From: Pavlovales sp. CCMP2436
Lineage: Eukaryota > Haptophyta > Pavlovophyceae > Pavlovales
Reading direction: 5' to 3'
Length of the DNA: 19,150 nt
Assembly: GCA_026770615.1 (NCBI GenBank)
Contig: MU631522.1
Location: forward strand, 163,987-183,136
This document shows, one piece after another, positions 8,832-18,394 of the stretch. The notes below the pieces were generated by a model that did not search any database, was not told where the DNA came from, and saw nothing but the letters and a program-made list of their open reading frames with translations. The position numbers and the translations under genes are program-made. The stretch's first letter is position 1. Every line of letters starts with the position of its first letter.

Positions 8832-9139
8832 CGGCAGGCTGGGGCACGGACGACCATGGCGAAGGGCCGAAGAGGACGCAACGAGGAAACGGCGGCAGCC
8901 GGCGGCCACGGGTGGGGGCTGGCGGTGGGCGGTGCGACGGGGGCGTCGGCGGCAGCGGCGGTGGTAGCGACGGCAGCGGCAGCAGGCACGGCAGTGTCAG
9001 TGGGCGCGGCGGTGGACGCAGCGGGCGCGGCGGCGGCGGCTCGCGAGGGCGCGGCGGTGGTTTCACATCGACTGGTCACGTCGCCCCCAACTCAGGCATC
9101 TCCAAGAGCGCGCGTGGGCAGCGGCGTGGGCGGCAATAA
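8832..9139 (+). other. RGG-rich frame downstream of, and out of frame with, the FHA gene
   Basis: In the frame offset by two from the FHA frame, the DNA reads PAVAAGWGTDDHGEGPKR and then a Gly/Arg/Ser stretch with GRGGGRSGRGGGGSRGRGGG, ending KSARGQRRGRQ at the TAA 9137-9139. This is a typical RGG RNA-binding tail and looks more natural than the Ala/Gly run in the FHA frame. It could be joined to the FHA protein by an indel in the assembly, an unseen small intron or a frameshift. No GT-AG pair that fixes the frame is obvious. Confidence 0.4.
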
Positions 9140-9151
9140 GAGGTACGGAGT

Positions 9152-9686
9152 CATAGACGGGCATTAAGAAAGCTGGGAACCCGAGTGAGGCCAGTTTCTT
9201 AGGGTTTCTTAGACCCCCAGTGGCAGTGAAGCCCAATTTCTTAAATTGTTGCTGATCTGGCTCTGGCTGACCGGCAGTGAGGCGCTTAACTTCCCTTGTC
9301 TGGTATTTCTTGATTACCCAAGGTATTATTTTCTAGCCTTGCGTCCGTCTCCAGGTAGGGCCTAGCCCCACTTACGTTATTATGAAGGACCCAGAGACTG
9401 GGACAGTGCGAGGGCTACATAGGGCATAGACAAGAGGGGCAAGGCTTGGACAAGGGTTTAGGGACTAAGTCTAAGTACGCTACCCAGCAAGGCCGCCGGT
9501 CCCTAAAAACTCCATCTTCTTTGAGATATTATAAAACCGCAATAAAAAATAAAAAATGAGGCACTAGTTACTTTTATGTATATATTTATGATAGGGATTC
9601 AAGCTGGCGTCTTGACTGTTCTGAATGTTGTGCTGGTTTGATATTATATATATATATATATAATATATATATATATACATATATAT

Positions 9687-9745
<59 letters not shown>

Positions 9746-9887
9746 TATAGATATATGTGTGTGTGTATATATTGCCTTCGTTCTTAAGCTACCTTGCTAT
9801 TGGAGGCCCAGTTTCTTCACTTTTTCTCCCGGCAACATTGATGCTCAGTTCTGTAATGCCCGATTTCTTAATTAATGCCCGTCTATG
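9152..9887. mobile_element. Non-autonomous element with terminal inverted repeats
   Basis: CATAGACGGGCATTAAGAAA (9152-9171) is matched in inverse at 9864-9887, where TTTCTTA is followed by an extra ATTA and then ATGCCCGTCTATG. The inside has no gene but repeats the motif GAGGCCCAGTTTCTT (9188, 9804) and CCCRATTTCTTAA (9231, 9860), plus a long TA array. The insertion at 12545-12717 shares the inner end GGGCAWTAAGAAA and the same motif in inverse, so the two are probably one family. No target-site duplication was found. Confidence 0.6.
9641..9772. repeat. (TA)n microsatellite
   Basis: A run of TA dinucleotides broken by a few single-base changes, ending in a short GT run (9755-9766). It lies within the inverted-repeat element. 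Confidence 0.95.
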
Positions 9888-10109
9888 CCTGTCTGGGACC
9901 CAGTCGTCTTCACCGCGAGCCCGGCTGTCTGGTCCACACAAGTGGTGGCCGGTATACTGATTGTCGTTCGGGCGGCCCCTCGGTCGGCGTGGCCCGCCGG
10001 CCGGGGATGCGGAAATCTGCGCTGGCCATCGCAGCGGCGTGGGCCCGCCGAAGGGTAGGTCGGCTGTCTTCGCGGATGGTTAACTGATCTGGGAAACGGT
10101 ACGCTCTAG
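9888..10109. other. GC-rich stretch 5' of the group I intron
   Basis: No gene recognised. CGGCGTGGCCCGCCGG (9985-10000) is repeated with one change at 10035-10050. If the intron is active, its 5' exon and splice site should lie here or just downstream. I see no conserved rRNA sequence. Confidence 0.4.
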
Positions 10110-10650
10110 TCCTACCTCCTCTTCTCTGCAGTGCCTATCCTGTTGGACGGCCAGGCTTTGCCTCTGGAGTGACCTACGCACCAAGCGAGGAGGGTTTGGG
10201 CGAGACTCTCAAATTGCGAGGAAGTCCAAGCGCTCGGTGATCTGCGATGTGAAGCAGATTACTATACGAGCCCAGCCGCTCGGGTCCGAAGAGCGTGAGC
10301 AACTTAGGGGGTCATAATGATCGCGGGGCAAAGGACCACACGCAGCTAAGCTACTCAGTTAACCGCCCCAGAAATGGGATACGTGGAGTCCGCTGAGCGT
10401 CCGGTGCAACCGGCGTCCGAGCAGCATGTTCAACGACTGGACGGGGGTCGGTCGGGGTTGTAATTTTGCTGAGGGGCTCTAAACCTCGAGGACGCACGCC
10501 CGGCTTAAGATACAGTCTCTCGCCCCGGGAAACCGGGCCGCCGGACTAAGGGGTTGCGCCCTGGAGCCGGCGGAGCGAGCCACCCTTCTCGTTATGGGTC
10601 GTGCCTGCGGACAGGTGGGGAGGTGTGCAACCCCCATCTGCAGGCCTAGT
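10110..10650 (+). ncRNA. Group I self-splicing intron (ribozyme) core
   Basis: Conserved core elements appear in the right order. P is AAATTGCGAGGAAGTCC (10211-10227); Q is ACGCAGCTAAG (10340-10350); R is GTTCAACGACTGGACGG (10428-10444) plus GTCGGTCGGGG; S is AAGATACAGTC (10507-10517). Pairings found by eye: P3 GACTCTC (10204-10210) with GGGGGTC (10443-10449); P4 TTGCG (10214-10218) with CGCAG (10341-10345); P5 GTCC with GGAC (10333-10336); P7 GACTG (10435-10439) with CAGTC (10513-10517); P8 GGTCGGG (10450-10456) with CCCGGCT (10499-10505). The P9 region has CTCGC/GCGAG (10519-10523/10575-10579) enclosing a GAAA-capped hairpin (10524-10537) and a CCGCCGG/CCGGCGG hairpin (10538-10573), and perhaps a further hairpin at 10603-10645. 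P7 is G-C where many relatives have A-U, a paired change. Exact ends, P1 and P10 are unresolved. No homing endonuclease is seen. Subgroup IC1 or IE. Confidence 0.85.
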
Positions 10651-10678
10651 GGTGGCAGGCTCCCATGTAATGCCTTAG

Positions 10679-12622
10679 TGGCTGGCTGGGTGGCCTGTCC
10701 TGCTGGGCAGGGCACGATCGGAGGACAAGGCCCAGGGCGCGTCGCCATGGAAGTATGAGTACCTCATACCGCTTGCCCCGACCATACCCATTGTTGGAGA
10801 TGCCGCACGCCTAGTACTCGAGTCACACGCCTGGCTGGCATCATCCTTCGCAAACGGCGACCTGCCTCCCTGGTTCTACTTTGTGTTCTGCGCTGCACGG
10901 TGCGTGCCACTCCGCAAGTGCGCGGCCCAGGTCGGCGTCGCGGAGGCTGCGCGGCCAATCGGCATCTCGTGTGCGCTGAGACGGGGGCTCACAAAAGGGG
11001 TCTTCCTCAACAAGGGTCTTCGCGGTGAGATCGAGGAATACCTCTTCCTGCAGCAGCTGGGAGTTTTCGTCTCGGCAGGCGGCACCAAGCTCATCTTTGG
11101 GGTGCGTGAGCTGCTTGAAAACCCACACTTTTGCATCGCAGGCTCCGTCATCTACAACGCCTTCAATGAGGGAGACCGCGCAGAGATGGTAGCACGCACC
11201 CCCGTCAGCTCCCCCGGCCTAGCCCCGCTCGCACGCCTCTTCTACGCCACGCTCGCTCCCAAGTACCCGATCTTCGTCACTGGCAAGTGCGGCGGCCTGA
11301 CGCCGATGGGCAGAGACGGCGAGACCGGTGTCGCCCAACGGTCAGTAGAGGCTGGAGTCGCCTTTGCCATCTCCATCCACCCCGAGTTAAAGGTGCTCGA
11401 CGCCGAGCTGCGGCCATACGGTGGGGGCGCTCGGGCTGGCCACGACGACGTGCGCGCGTGCGGTCCGCCCTGGATCATCTTCGCGGCGATGCAGCGCTTC
11501 CACGACGCGCTCTTCTTACGGCTCGGCCTTGTCGTGCAGCCGTCCAAGTGTGAATGCTGGATCGACGAGGCCCACATCGCCTCCCTCGACGCCCACCGTG
11601 GCTTGGTGACACGCAGCCACCTGCTCGACGGCGCCCTGACCCCGCACTACGGCGTCATGTGCTACGGCGTCCCAATCGGCTCGGAGGAGTACGTTAAGCT
11701 TGCCCTCGCTGGCAAGTGTGACGAGATTGCCAGCTCAAACAAGCTAATCGCAATGCTCAGCTCGTCATACAAGCAACAGCTCTGGCTACTAACGCTCTTC
11801 TCCACCACACACAAATTTGAGTACTTTGCCCGCCACTGCTACCCGGACCAGGCGCGCGACGCGTGCACACGCTTCGACGCGATCATCCACACGCAGGCGA
11901 CACACGCACTGGGAGTCTCGCTCGACGACGACCAGCTTGCCACTGCCCGCCTCGCACTCCCCCGCCGCTACCGGGGCGCCGGACTTCGACGCATGGTCGA
12001 CATCGCGCCCGCCGCCTTCTGTGGCGCCATGACCCAGGCAGTGCCCAACTTCCTTGACATCGTGGACGAGCCGACCGGCACCATCACGCAGCGCGGCATG
12101 CTCGAGCTGCCGCAAGTCGCGCTCGTAGTAGGACGGAACTCCTTCCTGGACTTGCGCGCGCATGGCTGGCGGTCATACCTGCACTTGCCGCGACCAGGCC
12201 TCCCCAGACCGCTACCGCCACCACGGCAAGGACAGGCGTTCCTCCGCTGCTGGCTCGAGATGCAACAGGAGGCTGGCGTCGGTGCTGGAGCGATGATCAA
12301 CGCAGACCTGCCAACCCGTGTGCTACACCTCCCCCCAGAGGAGGCCTGGCCGATGGTGCGCAGGGATCTCACAGGCAAGCCAAGCCTCAACATGCAGAAG
12401 GACGTCACCGAGGACCGCGAGGCTCAACGGTTTGACGCGCTCAAGATGCGGATCAACGCGCTCACGCGGGGCGATCGCGTCGTGCACTTGGTTAGGAGCA
12501 TCGACCGCAACAGCTCTGCCTGGGTGGCCGCGCTTCCGATTGGCTACAGGGGATCGCGGGCAATAAGAAACCGTCGTGTTAAGAAACTGAGCCTCTTATT
12601 TTTTTGCATTGTCAGTATGTAA
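10679..12622 (+). pseudogene. R2-like non-LTR retrotransposon reverse transcriptase frame, probably inactive
   Basis: Open for 647 codons after the TAG at 10676-10678, with no ATG at the natural start. It reads SPWKYEYLIPLAPTIP, then GDLPPWFYFV and VPLRKC before the RT block RPIGISCALRRGL. Motif A region is VIYNAFNEGDR, where the catalytic Asp expected three residues before NAFN is Val. The expected GDPLG motif is replaced (GVAQRSVEAGVAFAISIHPEL). Motif C is AGHDDV (11435-11452): DD is kept but the usual aromatic residue is Gly. GPPWIIFAAMQRFHDALF and LVVQPSKCECW follow, then a thumb-like region with QQLWLLTLF and FARHCYPDQ. The last 20 codons run into an inverted-repeat insertion. GC-rich DNA has few stops, so the open length alone does not show function. 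The group I ribozyme lies directly upstream. Confidence 0.75.
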
Positions 12623-12717
12623 TTTAAACAAATTTAAGCATTGTTTGCATGTAATTTGCTAAGAAACTCAGCCTCAGCCTAAAAAAGCGCCGTTCTAATT
12701 GCCCACGATCCCCTGTA
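12545..12717. mobile_element. Short inverted-repeat insertion inside the retroelement
   Basis: TACAGGGGATCGCGGGCAA (12545-12563) is the inverse of TTGCCCACGATCCCCTGTA (12699-12717) with one mismatch, and similarity continues inward (AATAAGAA/TTCTAATT). The interior has TAAGAAACTGAGCCTC (12580-12595) and TAAGAAACTCAGCCTC (12660-12675) as direct repeats. The RT frame stops inside it (TAA 12620-12622). It shares ends and motif with the element at 9152-9887. Confidence 0.65.
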
Positions 12718-13402
12718 CGGAGACGACATTATCGCGGCCACCGGGCAGAGCGTCACCGGCGACCACATCTCCAAGCTCAGGCACGATCCGCTCCTCGCCC
12801 TCCTGGCTGAGGTTGCGAGGAGAATGGATGCGCACGCGCGCACCAAGGCGGGAGGCATCTTCGCCTCGGTACTCGCCTTCAACCAGGCCGCGTAACCAGC
12901 TCTTCTTCGGTGGGGTAGGCCGGCGACCCGGGTCGAAGATCGACCTCTACGCCTAATACGACCACAAGGGTGGGCGGGCAGTCCCGCGACTGCTTGAACT
13001 CAAGACCATGGCGTTCTGCAGGACTCGGTACAGGGACACCGACGGCAACTAATCTAGGCGTGCTGTTGGCAGGCGAGCTGACGAGCTTCCGGTAGAACGC
13101 ATGGCGGAGCTCATCAAGATTGATCGCGACTTCTTCCACACGACCCCCGGACAGACTGGCCCGATGCAGGCCCGCGCACAGACCTTCTGCACTGCAGGCG
13201 GCCCCGTGTTCGCCGCCCTCGTGATTGGAGCCTTCGGCGAGTGGTCTGACGACCTGGAATCCTTCATCGGGGACCTCGCCAGCATGGGCGCAAGAGCGCT
13301 CCAAGCTCGCATGGGGGCCCCCTCCGCTGCGCAAGCGCGCAGCACTCTCCTTTGTAAGTTTCTAGTTAAACGTCCGTCCCCGGGAGGATCTCACTGGATT
13401 TA
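12697..13402 (+). pseudogene. Restriction-like endonuclease (PD-(D/E)XK) domain of the retroelement, broken
   Basis: Downstream of the insertion, coding-like sequence continues in shifting frames: LLALLAEVARRMDAHART and TKAGGIFASVLAFNQ to the TAA at 12892-12894, then PGSKIDLYA to TAA 12954-12956, then DHKGGRAVPRLLELKTMAF to TAA 13050-13052. It continues with ERMAELIKIDRDFFH and GPVFAALVIGAFGEWSDD (the source reads TFCTAGGPVF) to TAA 13400-13402. The KID plus ELK pair fits the Asp and Glu-x-Lys of the C-terminal endonuclease used by R2-type elements for target-primed reverse transcription. Two in-frame stops and at least one shift mean it is not functional as assembled. Assignment rests on motif and position. 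Confidence 0.6.
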
Positions 13403-13427
13403 AGTGTTGAAAAACACTCAGATCCAG
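13394..13427 (+). repeat. Hairpin at the end of the retroelement frame
   Basis: CTGGAT (13394-13399) pairs with ATCCAG (13422-13427), and AGTGTT (13404-13409) pairs with AACACT around a short GAA-rich loop. It sits at the stop codon of the last endonuclease frame, where a 3' UTR structure read by the reverse transcriptase would be expected. That role is inference. Confidence 0.5.
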
Positions 13428-14224
13428 GGATCCACCCCGAGCACACGGATACCGTCCCCACCGCTGATCAGTTCAGACACACGACGATCGACGACTGACG
13501 ACTCTCGACTGGCGCGCTGACCGACCTCCACTGCTCTCCCTCGCGTCGTCTGAAAATGCAGCAACCGCCCGTGGTGAACAAATCGTTGAGCACGTAGTCC
13601 CCGCCTGGCAGCGGGGCCCCGCTTGGACAGCGGGGAGAATCGGGTCCGTCGTACGCCCGGCGCGTTGCTGCATACCGCCCCTGCACGGCGCCCCGAAGAT
13701 CCCTCGGTAGGCTGAATTCCCCGCTCTATAGCTGGGTCCGCAGCCCGCCTGAGACGAGGGACAGCGGGGGGCAGTGCCAAGTGCCCCCCTTCCGCGTTCT
13801 CGCAACGCGGCGTTACGCCTGCAGCGGCGCTACCGCGCCTCACGGCGCGGCCAGATGAGACAGGAGATCGGCATGTGCGCACTTCGAGGGCACGCCAAGG
13901 TCATCATTGCGCGCGCGCGATTGGAGCGTACCGGCACCGGCAACGGCGGCGGCACACGCACTGACAGCGACGACGACGGCAACCCCGACGAGTGCCCGTC
14001 TCCGAGTGGGCTGAGGGCGCGTACCACCTCCGCAGGGAGACACGGTTTGGGATCGGCGCCTTAGTATGCCGCCTGGGTGACTACATGCCGCCTGGGTGAC
14101 TGAACGTTGTCGCGCCTACACGCTCGGAGTTGGCCACTTCTGAGACAGAATGTCTGCAACCCACTGCCTGCTGCCCTTTTCATGTAAGTAAGTCGTAGTT
14201 GAAAAAAGAAGAAGAAAAAAGCCC
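13428..14224. other. Stretch without recognisable gene, probable retroelement 3' flank and upstream region
   Basis: GC-rich sequence with short inverted blocks (for example CAGCGGGGCCCCGCT near 13607) and no recognisable domain in any frame. A 17-bp tandem copy, ATGCCGCCTGGGTGACT, lies at 14066-14082 and 14085-14101. An A-rich tract precedes 14220. The 3' end of the retroelement is not resolved. Confidence 0.5.
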
Positions 14225-14280
14225 CTTTGCCGTTACAGCAATGGCGCCCCCCCCAGCACGAGTGGCCACGAGTGGTGGGT
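14225..14280 (+). promoter_or_regulatory. Second copy of the CTTTGCCGTTACA / ATGGCGCCCCC module
   Basis: CTTTGCCGTTACA (14225-14237), AGCAATGGCGCCCCC (14238-14252) and CACGAGTGGCCACGAGTGG (14258-14276) follow the same order as at 7971-8050. The ATG at 14241 opens MAPPPARVATSGG, in a frame different from the filamin frame. The TTACAG could also be an acceptor. It may be a leader, a first exon or a dispersed repeat. Confidence 0.4.
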
Positions 14281-14299
14281 TTGCTCTCTCCTCCCCCAG

Positions 14300-17019
14300 C
14301 GTGCTCGTGCGATGGCACAGCGGCCACCAGCCTGCTTGGCTTCCCGCACGTTCTCCGTGCCATTGCCGCTCACCCGTTTGCTTGTCCACGGTCCCTGCGA
14401 ACGCCCCCCGAAGGCCGGCACTCGGTGGCGATGGGCAAGGGGCTGCAGGGCGGCATCGTCGGGCAGGTTTGCATGTTCCAGGTGCAGTGCAAGGACGCTT
14501 CGGGCGAGAACAGGACGCGTGGTGGTGACGTAGTCGTGGCCAAGCTATGCCCGCCGCCCTCCAAGGGCCACACGATCGACTGCCACGTGATCGATAACTC
14601 GGACGGCAGCTACACCTGCACCTATCTGCCGGCCAAGGCGCTGCGCAACGTGGACATAATGGTCTCGGTGAACGGAACGCGGCTGGCCGACACGCCGTTT
14701 AAGGCCAACTTCGACTCGGGCAAGACGGAGCCGGGCAGCTGCCGCGCGTACGGCCCCAACCTCCACCACGGCATCGCGGGCAAGCCGCTCACCTTTCACG
14801 TGATCGCGCGCGATGCGTACATCAACCAGCGCGTGTTGGGCGGGGACGGGTTCAAGGTGCACGTGCAGGCGCTCTCCGCCTTCAACCCCGAGTTTACCAC
14901 TCACATGAAGAAGGTGCGCGCATGTCACGCGACCGCGCCCACCCAGGAAGATGCAGCCACACGCAGGACAATGCAGCTGCTGGATTTGGTCAAGCAGGCC
15001 CAACGCAACGTTCTCACCCAGGGTTTTACATCTTCCTGAAACGTAAATATCACTTCCCAGGAATTCCTGGAAAACCCTTCCGGAAGCACGCAATCTACCC
15101 GGGAATTCCCAGGAATTCCCAGGATTTCCCGGGAATTCCCATTCCAGGAACCTAGATGTGTAAAACCCTGCTCTTACCACGCCCGACAAACCCTTCCCCC
15201 CCCTAAACACCTCGCCGCCTGCTCTTTGCGCAGTGGACTACAGAGGCGACGCTGACAGACCTGAACGACGGCACGTACCTAGTGAGCTGGACCACCAGTT
15301 TCGCAGGCTGGTACTCTGTCTCGGTCTCGCTCGACCGTGTGCCCGTCTGCAACGCGCCCTTTAAGGTACACTTTTGTTAACCACGACTTACTTAATAGAA
15401 AGACAGGCAGCAGTGGCGGTCAGCGAATCAATTTTATAATGATGCGTGCTCGTGTGCAGCTCGCCTAGACAGCGCCTGCTAGTAGGGTGGCATTCTCCTT
15501 CTCCTGGGTAGGTATCATCCCCGCCCATCTAGAATATCATAATATTTTTGGATATTTGAGTCATAACTAGTATCCTACTTATTAGTTATTCACCTGAAAA
15601 GGAAGGTACCGCAGACGCAGCTGCATCATCATCCCACTCTCAATTCTGTCATCTCCGTCTATTGTCACTTTGTATAATAGTAGCAATAACAATAACAGCA
15701 ATAATGCTCACTGTTCCCCCCACTGCCACCTCCCTCCCCCCCCATTACTATTATTTTTATTATTAGTTCATTTTATTTTTGATATTTTTTTATAGCTGGT
15801 CACTTTGTTTATGTGTGTGTTTTGTGTGCAAAGGTGAGCGTCCTCTCCGCCTTTGCTCGTGTGGGCGACGGCCTCGCACATAAGCCCTGCCTCTACGCCG
15901 AGTCGACGCCGGAGGAGGCCAAGCCGCCTGCCGTGGACGCGCGCCACTGTGCGCTCGTAGACGATGTGCTGTGCGTGCGCACGCCGCTCGTACGCAAAGA
16001 GGTTTTTTTTTTTTAGTTGATCGCTGGTGTTTATCTGATGATACAGCTGTTGTACGGCTATTTCATAAAAAGGCAGAGCGCCAGTTCAACAACAGGCGAT
16101 TTACAGTTAGTTATGCTGCCGTTGGTGCGCGGGGAAATAATGAAACATCCTCTATGAGATTACAGTAACTAACACCGGTAGTATAATACCCCCATATTAG
16201 ATGGATAGTATACCGCTGGTGCGCAAGGAGGTGATGAACACCCACTACAGCCATATTAAATGAAATATATTAAATGAAACATATTAGAATATGAATACCA
16301 CGGGCCTATGCTCTCCTCTGTATTTTTTTTTAAAAAAATTGGACGGCTGCGCTGAACCGCGTTCTGTTTTTTCGATGCACAACACCACTCGTAACGCTGA
16401 CCAGTGTTCATCATTTCGAACAGGGCGAGCGCATGCCCAAGCACGACTCAGTCCACCTCTTCCGCACCGCCGAGCGAACGTGGAGTAGGCACGAGATCAA
16501 GGTAAGTTATTGCTCTGTTGTTATTGGGTTATTTTGATTGGATATTGGGTTATGAACGCTAGAAATTAAGTTGGTGATGTTAGCTACACCTGGCCACTAT
16601 TATTATGGACATTTTTCTTCATTTTTTTGTGTGGCGTAGGGCCCGGCGCTACCCGTGACTACGGAACTAGCCGGCGTGGACTCGCAGCTCTTCATGTTTG
16701 CCCACTCGGCCGGGCCGAGCGCGCCCGTTGACGCGGTGTTTGTGAGCGACCTGGACGCGCTGCGCGTAACGGGCGAACTGCGCAGGTGCTTTTTGTTTTG
16801 GCTTTTTTTGACTTTCTCTTATGTGTGTGTGTGTGTGCGTTGTGTGTATGTGGTTGGGGGGGGGCTGGGGGGCGAACTGCGCAGGTGGGCTTAAAACACA
16901 TCTTTCGTGGAGGGGCTTTCCCCCCCTCCTTCCCCCAATCTTTCCTCTTTTCTGGGGGCTCTGCACACTGCCTGTGCGTACTGACTCTCTCTCTCTCTCT
17001 CTTTCTCCCTCTCTCTCTT

Positions 17020-17096
<77 letters not shown>

Positions 17097-17382
17097 TGTG
17101 TGTGTTCGTGCGTTGTGTGTAACGGGCAAACTGCGTAGATGATTTTTTTGCTCTCTTTTTTGGGGCTTTCTTTAGCACATACCCCATCCCCCCCCCTTCT
17201 TTAGACACCCCCTCCCACCCCATCCTGCTGACTCTATGTGTGTGTGTGTGTATGTGTGTGTACATGCAGGCACCCCGTGGCCTGCTCAGGCTCCTCTCTT
17301 ATCTCCCTGCTAACTGACTGTGTGTGTGTGTGTGTGTGTGTGTTGACTCTGTCTCTTTCCCCCCTCCTCCCTTCTCTCTCTC

Positions 17383-17423
<41 letters not shown>

Positions 17424-18342
17424 GCACCCCGTGGCCTGCTCCGGCTCTTTCCCCCTCGCCACCTCCGGCTCTCAGATGGCAACCGTTCGCCGGGGGGTGG
17501 GGCACGCCACCTTCTGGTTCGTCGGCGGGAAGGACACGGGCGGGAGGCTCAACGACGTATTCGCGTTCGACTCGCTCTTTGGGGCTTGGTGAGCATATTA
17601 TAGATTTATATATGCAAACCAAAAAATGATTATATTAATCTAGATATACTCATATATATATATTATTTATATAACGTATATATAACTTATATACATACAT
17701 TTATAGAAAATATATACATAAATACATACATGCATACATACATAAATATGAATATATTCATATTTAGAATTGCTGTTCATTGCAACGCGCTCGGCGTGAG
17801 CGAGATACAACTAACTAATTTATATTTCTTCTTATTAGGACTGCTGTCCACTGCAGCGCGCTCGGCGTGAGCGCACAGGGCGACGCGATGAGTAAACGAG
17901 AGGTACTACTAATAATATAATAAAATAATTATTATCATAATCATGAGCAGTAAACATCTCCTATTGGACACCGATGAGCCGCAAATATATATATATATAA
18001 ATATACATATACCAAAAACTAACCAACCAACTAACTAACAGGGGCACTCGGTCGTCGCGCTTCTCGACGGCCTATGGATCTTCGGGGGGCGCTCGGGCGT
18101 AGGGGTGGAGAGCGACCTGCACTGCCTCGACACCGCGGGGGAGCAGCCCGAATGGAAGCTACCGCAGACGCAGGTACTTTTTTCTTTTCTTTTTAACGTC
18201 CCTTAGCTTGCTGATCTTTATATATCAAGTATTTTATTTTATTTTGCCATCATAAAAAGAATATATCCTATCATTCTGCCTCGACACAGCGGGGGAGCTG
18301 CCGCAGACGCAGGTATCACACACCCACACACACGCACACACG

Positions 18343-18394
<52 letters not shown>

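Noticed and set aside
9757..10087. Frames upstream of the group I core as a 5' exon of the retroelement
   Set aside because: No zinc-finger, ORF1 or RT N-terminal motif could be read, and stops are frequent.
9888..10650. rRNA gene hosting the group I intron
   Set aside because: I looked for conserved small- and large-subunit rRNA sequence on both sides and saw none; short GC-rich similarity is not enough.
13418..14064. Frames on both strands between the retroelement and filamin-kelch gene
   Set aside because: Low-information Arg/Gly/Pro composition, non-ATG starts on the + strand and no recognisable domain.
16667..17482. Arg/Glu, Ser/Leu, Val/Cys and His/Thr repeat ORFs
   Set aside because: They are translations of CT, TG and CA microsatellites inside introns.
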